DNA of 5,173 nt from Nitrospirota bacterium (GTDB lineage Bacteria > Nitrospirota_A > Leptospirillia > Leptospirillales > Leptospirillaceae), in the NCBI GenBank assembly GCA_021795275.1, contig JAJYPO010000164.1:1-5173 (forward strand), given 5' to 3'. Each line of letters opens with the position of its first letter. Within the stretch, counting starts at the first letter, position 1. Position numbers and translations under genes: made by a program. Under the pieces are notes generated by a model, which saw only the letters and a list, made by a program, of their open reading frames with translations, was not told the origin of the DNA and did not search any database. Positions 1 through 5,173 of this stretch are shown here, piece by piece.

Positions 1-1259
1 TGGGAAGCCTCCTGCTCATCAACGCCGTGCCGCTGTTTGGCTATCTGGGCTCCATGCTGATGCTTCCCGATGCCCCGCTCTCGGTCTTCTGGCTCCTCCA
101 CCTTCTTGTGGCCACCATTCTCTTCTCCCGCTATGAGAGTCTCGGGACGAGGGCCCGTTTCGGGGGATGGCTCCTTCTGGGAGCCTCCTTCGGACTGGCC
201 CTTCTCTCGAAATACAACGGCGTCCTTCTGCCTGTCGGAACCTTTCTCTTTCTCGCCTCCTCGAGGCGCCACCGAGTCCTTCTCCTCTCTCCGGCACCCT
301 ATCTGGCCCTGCTTTTCGGCCTCGCGGTGGCCACTCCGCTCTTCTACTGGAACGCTACCCACGGATGGGCCTCCTTCGTCTTCCAGGAAAATCACGGGCT
401 CGGCTCCTTCTCCTGGCACTTTTCCTGGGTTCCCTTCTACCAGATGGTCTTCGGACAGCTGGGCTATGTCTCTCCGATTCTCTTTGTTCTCCTCGTCTAT
501 GCCCTCTGGTCCTTCCGGAAGCTCCCCGCCCCGGCTCCGGAGGGGACGGAACCGGTTACCCTGAAGCTCTTGTGGATCTTCTCCCTGGTTCCCCTCCTCT
601 TTTTCAACGCCATCGGCCTCCTCCATCCGATCCTCCCCCACTGGCCGGCGATGGGCTATCTCACCGCCCTTCCCCTCCTGGCCCTTCTCTGGGTCGGGAC
701 GGACCGGAAACGCCTCGGCCTTTGGACCCTGGGAGGCGTTCTTCTGGGCGCGACCCTCGCCCTCCTGACGACCCTTCAGCTCTTCTTCCGTCCGCTGGTT
801 CTTCCCGCCTCCGTCCCCCTCTGGGTCGACATCACCAACGACCTCTTCGGATTTCGCCGGCTGGCCGGGGAGGTCCGCCAGGAAATGGCGCGCCACCCCG
901 AGCGCGTCACCCCCCACTTTTTCTTCGCCGCCGAACACTTCAGTACGGCGGACCTTCTGGCCTTTTATCTGGACCAGCCTTACCATACAATATGTCTGTC
1001 CCATGAGATCACCGGCTTCGACTTCTGGACCGATCCCCCCCGCTTTGTCGGCGAAAACGGACTCTTCGTCTCGACCGACAAGTACCGGGTCGATCCGCGG
1101 ACTTTTTATCCGCCCGGAACCTTCGACCGGGTGATCCCCCTGAAACCTTTTGTGGTCATGAGACGAGGACATCCGGCCCGCATCTTCTACATGGACTGGC
1201 TCATCGGACTCCACCGGATCCCCTTCCGGACTCCGCCCCCGAAGAAAGGACATTTGTGA
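1..1259 (+). CDS. GT-C membrane glycosyltransferase, PMT_2/ArnT-like (5' partial)
   Basis: The reading frame is open from base 3 with no stop upstream, so the gene begins outside the window; the GTG at 27 lies inside the protein. About 418 codons are visible. Family-like features in order are the LPDAP loop (63-77, corresponding to TPD in related proteins), GLALLSKYNG (about 192-221), WNATHGWASF (348-377), HWPAMGY (639-659), then a soluble tail with a GFDFW motif near 1015-1029. Several long hydrophobic stretches up to about base 800 indicate multiple membrane helices, followed by a tail of about 145 residues, presumably periplasmic. Alignment by eye to the complete paralogue at 3333-4865 suggests about 100 N-terminal residues are missing, including the acidic DE motif expected to be catalytic. 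Proteins of this family transfer a sugar from a polyprenyl-phosphate carrier to lipid A, glycans or proteins. Substrate is unknown. The stop overlaps the next gene by four bases. Confidence 0.88.
   Translation, partial: GSLLLINAVPLFGYLGSMLMLPDAPLSVFWLLHLLVATILFSRYESLGTRARFGGWLLLGASFGLALLSKYNGVLLPVGTFLFLASSRRHRVLLLSPAPYLALLFGLAVATPLFYWNATHGWASFVFQENHGLGSFSWHFSWVPFYQMVFGQLGYVSPILFVLLVYALWSFRKLPAPAPEGTEPVTLKLLWIFSLVPLLFFNAIGLLHPILPHWPAMGYLTALPLLALLWVGTDRKRLGLWTLGGVLLGATLALLTTLQLFFRPLVLPASVPLWVDITNDLFGFRRLAGEVRQEMARHPERVTPHFFFAAEHFSTADLLAFYLDQPYHTICLSHEITGFDFWTDPPRFVGENGLFVSTDKYRVDPRTFYPPGTFDRVIPLKPFVVMRRGHPARIFYMDWLIGLHRIPFRTPPPKKGHL
1246..1258 (+). promoter_or_regulatory. RBS and overlapping start of the GT9 gene
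   Basis: AAGGA at 1246-1250 lies five bases before the GTG at 1256. The start overlaps the upstream TGA (1257-1259), typical of translational coupling. This site supports the longer GT9 product, but is weaker than the purine-rich site before the internal GTG at 1349. Confidence 0.55.
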
Positions 1260-2485
1260 CGGATACGATCTCGAAGGACACGGGTGGCTCTGGCCTTCCG
1301 GACCACTGGCGCGACTTCAGCCGGGAGGCCGGGGAGGGGAGCTTCCCCGTGGCGCTCGACTGCCGCCATTACATCGGAGACCGCCCCTGCCGCTTTGCCC
1401 GAACCTGCGAGGGCTGCCCCGAATACTCCCCCCAGGGCTTCCGGATTCTGGTGCTCAAGACCGGCGCCCTGGGAGACGTGCTCCGGACCACCATCCTTTT
1501 GGGGGGCATCCGGCGGGCCCATCCCCACTCCCATATCACCTGGATCACCGCCCCGGGAGCCCTTCCCCTCGTGCCTTCCTCCCTGGTCGACAGGATCTGG
1601 ACCCTCTCTCCCCAGACCCTCTTCCGCCTTCACGTGGAGCATTTCGATCTGGTCCTCTCTTTGGACAAGGAGCCCGAGGTGGCCGCCCTGGCCATGGTGG
1701 CCAAGGCCCCCGACAAGAGGGGAATGGGGCTCGATTCGCGAGGGGCCGTCTATCCGCTCAACCCCGAGATGGCCTACTACTATCGTCTGGGGCTCGACAA
1801 CCCGGAAAAGTTCCATGGCAACACCCGCACCTATCCGGACCTTCTGGCCCGGGCCGTGAAAATTCCTTACGACCGGGAGATCGACGACTACCACCTCGAC
1901 CTCTCCTCCCGGGACCTCGAAACGGCCCGCCGCCTTCTGGCGGGGCAGGGGCTCTCCCCCTCCGATCCCATCGTCGGCCTCAATACCGGAGCCGGAGGGG
2001 TCTTCGTGAACAAGGACTGGACGGTCCTGGGCTACCTCGAGCTGATCCGGGAGCTTGAAAAGGCCAAGATTCCCGTTCTCCTTCTGGGAGGCGGCCGCGA
2101 GTCGACCCGAAACGCCGAAATCGCCCGAAGGATCACCAGCCCCCATGTCAAGGAGGCGGGCTCGAATCTCTCGCTGGGGGTCTTCTCGGCCCTGGTCTCC
2201 CTTTGCTCCGTCGTCGTCACCGGGGATACCCTGGGAATGCATGTGGCGCTGGCCACCGGCCGACCCGTCGTCGCCATCTTCGGATCGACCCAGCCCCATG
2301 AGATCGAGCTCTTCGGACGGGGAGAGAAGATCGTCACGCCCCTTTCCTGCGCCCCCTGCTACCGTCGCTCCTGCGACATCCATCCCTCCTGCATGGAGGT
2401 GATCGATGCCCGGCAGATCTACGAGGCGGTGGCCCGCCAGCTCGATGCGGCCCGGACAACGCCTCCGGAGAGGAGGTCGCCGTGA
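1256..2485 (+). CDS. Glycosyltransferase family 9 (ADP-heptose:LPS heptosyltransferase-like) with N-terminal Cys cluster
   Basis: This 409-residue protein (from the GTG at 1256) has the GT9 GT-B architecture. The N-terminal Rossmann half starts with RILVLKTGALGDVLRTT (residues 63-79); D74 matches the conserved catalytic-region Asp of WaaC/WaaF. The C-terminal half carries GLNTGAGG (241-248), NKDW with K253 (252-255), LLGGGRE with E282, and GDTLGMH (323-329), which form the nucleotide-sugar site in this family. A cysteine cluster precedes the fold (C36, C45, C51, C54) and a second lies near the end (C365, C368, C373, C379). The expected role is cytoplasmic transfer of a heptose or similar sugar to an LPS-core-like acceptor; the donor is inferred only from the family. 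There is no signal peptide or membrane segment. The GTG start overlaps the upstream stop (GTGA) and has AAGGA five bases upstream. A GTG at 1349 is a credible alternative start (378 residues). Confidence 0.9.
   Translation: MTDTISKDTGGSGLPDHWRDFSREAGEGSFPVALDCRHYIGDRPCRFARTCEGCPEYSPQGFRILVLKTGALGDVLRTTILLGGIRRAHPHSHITWITAPGALPLVPSSLVDRIWTLSPQTLFRLHVEHFDLVLSLDKEPEVAALAMVAKAPDKRGMGLDSRGAVYPLNPEMAYYYRLGLDNPEKFHGNTRTYPDLLARAVKIPYDREIDDYHLDLSSRDLETARRLLAGQGLSPSDPIVGLNTGAGGVFVNKDWTVLGYLELIRELEKAKIPVLLLGGGRESTRNAEIARRITSPHVKEAGSNLSLGVFSALVSLCSVVVTGDTLGMHVALATGRPVVAIFGSTQPHEIELFGRGEKIVTPLSCAPCYRRSCDIHPSCMEVIDARQIYEAVARQLDAARTTPPERRSP
1331..1351 (+). promoter_or_regulatory. Alternative RBS and GTG start inside the GT9 gene
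   Basis: A GGGGAGGGGAG run (1331-1341) ends seven bases before an in-frame GTG at 1349. Translation from here would begin VALDCRHY, just before the conserved Cys cluster, and drop 31 residues that look unconserved. The purine run could be a coincidence of GC-rich coding sequence, so this is only a candidate start. Confidence 0.35.
2471..2484 (+). promoter_or_regulatory. Strong RBS deciding the GT2 start
   Basis: A perfect AGGAGG (2471-2476), located within the last codons of the GT9 gene, sits five bases before the GTG at 2482. It supports the overlapping GTG start and hence the N-terminal extension of the GT2 protein, rather than a start close to the catalytic domain. Confidence 0.65.
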
Positions 2486-3336
2486 GCGGAGAGGCCCTTT
2501 CCATGGACGGCGGAACCTCCGGCGCCCTGACACTGACCTTGGGAGCCCTTCCCGGGACCCGGGCCCTTTTCTTCGTCCCGCCGAGACTCCCGGACATCCT
2601 GCCCCGGGTCCTGATGACCATCCCCACCTACAACGAGTCGGAAAACATCGAGGCTCTTCTCCCCCGCCTCCTCTCCCAGGGAGAGGAGATCGGGGTCCTG
2701 GTCGTGGACGACCACTCGCCGGATGGAACCTCGGACCGGGTCCGGGCCTTCCAGAAGTCCCGCGTGGCCCACGTCTATCTCCTGGAAAGGCTCGACAACA
2801 AGGGACGGGGGCCGGCCGGGATCGACGGCTACCTTCAGGCCCTCCACATGGGGGTGCCCCTGATCGGGGAGATGGATGCCGACGGCTCCCATGCCCCCGA
2901 GGATCTTCCGGGGCTTCTCTCCGGGATGGCTCCCGGGGTGGGGGGAGTCATCGGATCGCGGCTGGTCCCGGGAGGACGGGAGGAGGGGCGAACCCTTGCC
3001 CGGAGGCTTCTCACCCGGGCGGCGAACCTCTATATCCGGGTCGTTCTCGGACTCCCTTACCGGGACGCCACCTCAGGGTTCCGGATCTTTCGCCGGGAAC
3101 TTCTCGCGGAAATCCCCTGGGAGCGTCTCGAAAGCCGGGGCCCCTCGCTCCTGCAGGAGATCCTTTTGATCGTGCACCAGAACGGCCACCGGCTCGCCGA
3201 ACGACCCATCACCTTCCGGGACCGGATCCTGGGCCAGTCCACCCTCAATCGCCGGATCCTCCTGAACAGCCTGCGGATCATCCTGACCTTCCGGAAAAAA
3301 TACGGACGGGCCCGGAGGGGAGGGGACTCCTCATGA
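2482..3336 (+). CDS. GT2 polyprenol-phosphate mannose synthase-like (DPM1 type)
   Basis: This 284-residue protein has a single GT-A domain and most DPM1-family motifs: TIPTYNESENI (46-56), VVDDHSPDGT (74-83), NKGRG (106-110), EMDADGSH with the metal-binding DAD at 132-134, GSRLVPGG (158-165), DATSGFRIFRREL (195-207) and ITFRDRILGQSTLN (243-256). The family moves a sugar, usually mannose from GDP-mannose, onto a polyprenyl or dolichyl phosphate at the cytoplasmic membrane face. No membrane helices or GtrA-like domain follow, so it resembles the soluble, membrane-associated class. The catalytic domain is preceded by about 42 residues without recognisable motifs. The GTG start overlaps the GT9 stop (GTGA) and has AGGAGG at 2471-2476; an ATG at 2503 (residue 8) is an alternative. 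The neighbouring GT-C genes are plausible users of its product. Glucose or another sugar cannot be excluded. Confidence 0.9.
   Translation: MSGEALSMDGGTSGALTLTLGALPGTRALFFVPPRLPDILPRVLMTIPTYNESENIEALLPRLLSQGEEIGVLVVDDHSPDGTSDRVRAFQKSRVAHVYLLERLDNKGRGPAGIDGYLQALHMGVPLIGEMDADGSHAPEDLPGLLSGMAPGVGGVIGSRLVPGGREEGRTLARRLLTRAANLYIRVVLGLPYRDATSGFRIFRRELLAEIPWERLESRGPSLLQEILLIVHQNGHRLAERPITFRDRILGQSTLNRRILLNSLRIILTFRKKYGRARRGGDSS
3314..3335 (+). promoter_or_regulatory. RBS setting the start of the second GT-C gene
   Basis: A GGAGGGGAGGGG run (3314-3325) ends seven bases before the ATG at 3333, which shares the ATGA overlap with the GT2 stop. It supports this start over the much longer open frame that extends upstream. 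Confidence 0.6.
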
Positions 3337-4865
3337 TCCTCCGCAAGGAGCCGGGAAAATTCGTCCTGGCCCTGGTCTCTTTCTTTTTTCTCTTTCATCT
3401 GGTCCTGGCGGCCAAGGCGGGGCTGGTAGCCGACGAGGCCTATTACTGGATCTGGTCCCTGCACCCCCAAATGAGCTACTTCGACCATCCTCCGGGAATC
3501 GCCTGGGCCATCGCGGCCTTTACCCATCTTTTCGGGACGAACCGACTGGGAGTCCGAATGCCCGCCCTCCTGATCTCGGCGGCCATCTCCTTCCTCCTCT
3601 ACAAGATGGGCAAGGAGTTCCTGAAGGACCGCTGGGCCGGGGCCTGGGCAGTGCTATTCGTGACGGCCTCGCTTCTTTTCTCCGCCGGGGCCTTCATCAT
3701 CACCCCCGACTCCCTGGTCATCCTCTTTTTTGCGCTCACCCTCTGGCAGTTCTACCATGCCCTGGAGACGGGGAGCGGACGCTCGATGGGGCTTTCCGGC
3801 CTCTGGTTCGGACTGGGCCTGTTGTCCAAATACACCATGGTTCTTCTGGGACCGCTGCTCCTTCTCTTCCTTCTGGCCTCCCCTGCCCGTCGCCGCTGGC
3901 TGGCCCGCCCGTCCCTCTGGGGGGCGGGGCTTCTGGCTTGGATCCTCTTTACCCCGGTCATCCTTTGGAACAGGGAGCACAACTGGGCCTCCTTCCGGTT
4001 CCAGTGGCACCATGGGATGGAAGCCCATCAGTACGCCCCCCTTTCGGGGCTTCTGGACTATCTCGGCGGCCAGTTCGGGGTCATGACGCCCCTCGTCTAC
4101 CTGCTCCTGATCGCCGCCGCCTTCTGGGGAATCCGGGAAAGCCGACGGAACCCGGCCGGTCCCGTCTTCTACTTTTGGATCACCTCCTATCCCATCCTTC
4201 TGTTCTTTGCCTATTCGAGCCTCAAGGCCAAGGTCGAGGCGAACTGGCCCGTGGAGGGGTACATCGGAGCCTTCCTGGTCGCCGGGGCCATGGTCTCCTC
4301 CTGGTCCTTCCGCCCGGCTCTCCGGCGACTGGCCGGAGCGGGGGTCGCCCTCGGGATTTTTGCCAATCTTGCCGTGGGGGTCCAGATCTTCTGGCCGGTG
4401 ATTCCCCTTGATCCGAATGTGGACCCCACCGGCCGGATGGCGGGATTCGGCACGGAGGACCGGATGATCCGGAGTCTGGCCGACAGTCTCCCGCCGTCCC
4501 GGCGTCCTGTCGCCTGGGTCGTCGACGGATACTCCAACACCTCCCTTCTGAAATTCCAGGAGTACGGTCGGACCCCCGTCTACCAGGTCCGCCCCAAGCG
4601 GCCCTTTCGGACGACGGTCCTTCCGGAGAGGGTCGCCCGGAGGCTCGTGGGCCATCCGGTGCTCCTGGTCCAGAACGGACCCCATGGCGGATTCGTGCAC
4701 GAAATCGAAGGGGTTCTGGGACAGACGATCTATCTGGGCACCGTGCTCGTTCCTCGCCGGGGAGCCTTGGACCAGAGCCCCGTCATCAAGTCCGACGTCT
4801 ATCTGATCCCTTCGTTTGTCGACGGACTGTCGAAGCTGCCTCCGCCCTTTCTCAAGGTCTTCTAG
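3333..4865 (+). CDS. GT-C membrane glycosyltransferase, PMT_2/ArnT-like (complete)
   Basis: This 510-residue integral membrane protein resembles GT39/GT83 enzymes, which transfer sugar from a polyprenyl-phosphate donor on the periplasmic side. After a first hydrophobic helix (about 10-27) comes ADEAYYW with the acidic pair D34-E35, the expected catalytic loop, then YFDHPPG (49-55), TPD (124-126), GLLSKYT (162-168), WNREHNWASF (212-221) and EANWPVEGY (302-310). Many hydrophobic segments run to about residue 355. The last ~150 residues are mostly soluble and presumably periplasmic. Length is normal for the family. The ATG at 3333 overlaps the GT2 stop (ATGA) and follows a GGAGGGGAGGGG run (3314-3325) seven bases upstream. 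The frame stays open upstream to 2406, but that stretch is a shadow of the GT2 and GT9 genes. It is a clear paralogue of the first gene in the window. Acceptor and sugar are unknown. Confidence 0.9.
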   Translation: MILRKEPGKFVLALVSFFFLFHLVLAAKAGLVADEAYYWIWSLHPQMSYFDHPPGIAWAIAAFTHLFGTNRLGVRMPALLISAAISFLLYKMGKEFLKDRWAGAWAVLFVTASLLFSAGAFIITPDSLVILFFALTLWQFYHALETGSGRSMGLSGLWFGLGLLSKYTMVLLGPLLLLFLLASPARRRWLARPSLWGAGLLAWILFTPVILWNREHNWASFRFQWHHGMEAHQYAPLSGLLDYLGGQFGVMTPLVYLLLIAAAFWGIRESRRNPAGPVFYFWITSYPILLFFAYSSLKAKVEANWPVEGYIGAFLVAGAMVSSWSFRPALRRLAGAGVALGIFANLAVGVQIFWPVIPLDPNVDPTGRMAGFGTEDRMIRSLADSLPPSRRPVAWVVDGYSNTSLLKFQEYGRTPVYQVRPKRPFRTTVLPERVARRLVGHPVLLVQNGPHGGFVHEIEGVLGQTIYLGTVLVPRRGALDQSPVIKSDVYLIPSFVDGLSKLPPPFLKVF

Positions 4866-4893
4866 CGGACAGACAGAAAGACGCGTTAAACCG

Positions 4894-4915
4894 GTCCTGC
4901 CCCCAGGGGCAGGAC
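4894..4915 (+). terminator. GC-rich hairpin, possible terminator of the glycosyltransferase operon
   Basis: GTCCTGCCCC (4894-4903) and GGGGCAGGAC (4906-4915) are perfect inverted repeats. They form a stem of 9-10 pairs with a two- to four-base loop, 28 bases after the stop of the second GT-C gene and about 31 bases before the purH start. No T-run follows directly; the nearest is CCCTCCCTTTT at 4924-4934. It is therefore not a canonical intrinsic terminator. It could end the upstream transcript inefficiently, protect its 3' end, or act in the purH leader. Confidence 0.45.
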
Positions 4916-4935
4916 TCAAATCACCCTCCCTTTTC

Positions 4936-4949
4936 AAGGAGAATTCATG
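4936..4949 (+). promoter_or_regulatory. RBS of purH
   Basis: AAGGAG (4936-4941) lies five bases before the ATG at 4947. This spacing is good and fixes the start. I see no convincing -35/-10 promoter in the 81-base gap between 4865 and 4947, so the source of purH transcription is unclear. Confidence 0.7.
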
Positions 4950-5173
4950 GCTCAGTCCTCTCAGGAAGTCCGACGCGCACTGATCAGCGTCTCCGACAAA
5001 ACCGGCATCGACGGCTTTGCAAAGCGCCTCTCCGCCGCCGGCGTTGAAATCCTCTCCACCGGAGGAACGGCCGCGGCCCTTCGTTCGGCCGGGGTCACCG
5101 TCACCGACGTCTCCAGCGTCACGAACTTCCCCGAGATCCTCGGCGGACGGGTGAAGACCCTCCATCCCAAGAT
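4947..5173 (+). CDS. purH: Bifunctional AICAR transformylase/IMP cyclohydrolase (3' partial)
   Basis: Only the first 75 codons are present; the frame is open at the window end. The sequence matches the start of the N-terminal IMP cyclohydrolase (MGS-like) domain of Pur[13 protein letters not shown] (residues 10-21), [17 protein letters not shown] (34-50), then [17 protein letters not shown] (59-75), a highly characteristic block. The full enzyme, usually a little over 500 residues, carries out the last two steps of purine synthesis: formylation of AICAR with 10-formyl-THF and ring closure to IMP, in the cytoplasm. It is functionally unrelated to the glycosyltransferases upstream, and the gap and hairpin suggest a new transcription unit, though read-through is possible. 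Confidence 0.95.
   Translation, partial: MAQSSQEVRRALISVSDKTGIDGFAKRLSAAGVEILSTGGTAAALRSAGVTVTDVSSVTNFPEILGGRVKTLHPK

Noticed and set aside
167..1006. Plus-strand open frame of 279 residues within the first GT-C gene.
   Set aside because: Pro/Ser/Arg-rich out-of-frame translation with no domain; the overlapping frame has consistent membrane-protein character and family motifs.
1035..1041. Run of seven C in the first GT-C gene (also six-base C or G runs near 910 and 1501), considered as phase-variation slippage tracts.
   Set aside because: The runs are short, the frames are intact, and such runs are expected by chance in DNA this GC-rich.
1187..2533. Minus-strand open frame of 448 residues opposite the GT9 gene.
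   Set aside because: Low-complexity Gly/Arg/Asp-rich translation, no recognisable domain, fully antisense to a gene with clear GT9 motifs; a GC-rich shadow.
2406..3332. Open plus-strand frame upstream of and continuous with the second GT-C gene, giving an apparent 819-residue protein.
   Set aside because: The region translates to an Arg/Pro/Gly-rich sequence without domains and overlaps the well-supported GT9 end and the whole GT2 gene in another frame. The ATG at 3333 with a strong SD and ATGA overlap is the real start.
4881..4891. TTAAAC-like element upstream of purH considered as a -10 box.
   Set aside because: No matching -35 element at proper spacing (about 4863-4868 reads TAGCGG), so a promoter call is not supported.
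3654..5165. Minus-strand open frame of 503 residues opposite the GT-C and purH genes.
   Set aside because: Composition is Gly/Asp/Arg/Pro-rich with no motif, it spans the intergenic hairpin, and it mirrors high-GC third positions of the plus-strand genes.

Overview
The window is gene-dense, GC-rich bacterial DNA (roughly 60-65% G+C by eye, not counted). Codon third positions are strongly G/C, GTG starts are used, and Shine-Dalgarno (SD) sites are clear. All five genes lie on the plus strand. The gene content (GT9 heptosyltransferase-like enzyme, polyprenyl-phosphate sugar synthase, ArnT/PMT-like membrane transferases) points to a Gram-negative bacterium. The style is compatible with Nitrospirota such as Leptospirillum or a deltaproteobacterial lineage, but this placement is a guess; nothing in the window fixes the taxon.

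Layout: bases 1-4865 carry four genes in one apparent operon, each overlapping the next by four bases (GTGA, GTGA, ATGA). They are (1) the 3' part of a GT-C membrane glycosyltransferase of the PMT_2/ArnT type, its first ~100 codons lying outside the window; (2) a GT9 (ADP-heptose:LPS heptosyltransferase family) protein with two four-cysteine clusters; (3) a GT2 polyprenol-/dolichol-phosphate mannose synthase-like enzyme; (4) a second, complete GT-C transferase of 510 residues, paralogous to the first. An 81-base gap with a GC-rich hairpin follows. The window ends in the first 75 codons of purH (AICAR transformylase/IMP cyclohydrolase), an unrelated purine biosynthesis gene.

How the genes may work together (inference): the GT2 enzyme would load a sugar, perhaps mannose, onto a polyprenyl phosphate at the cytoplasmic face of the membrane. 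The two GT-C enzymes would use such lipid-linked sugars on the periplasmic side to modify a glycolipid, polysaccharide or protein. The GT9 enzyme would add a nucleotide-activated sugar, probably a heptose, to an LPS-core-like acceptor in the cytoplasm. The module therefore looks like cell-surface glycan assembly or decoration. The actual sugars and acceptors cannot be read from the sequence.

No RNA genes, mobile elements, CRISPR arrays or extended repeats were seen. I found no convincing sign of an undescribed system. The most notable points are the paired GT-C paralogues around a donor synthase, the cysteine clusters in the GT9 protein, and an uncertain GT9 start.
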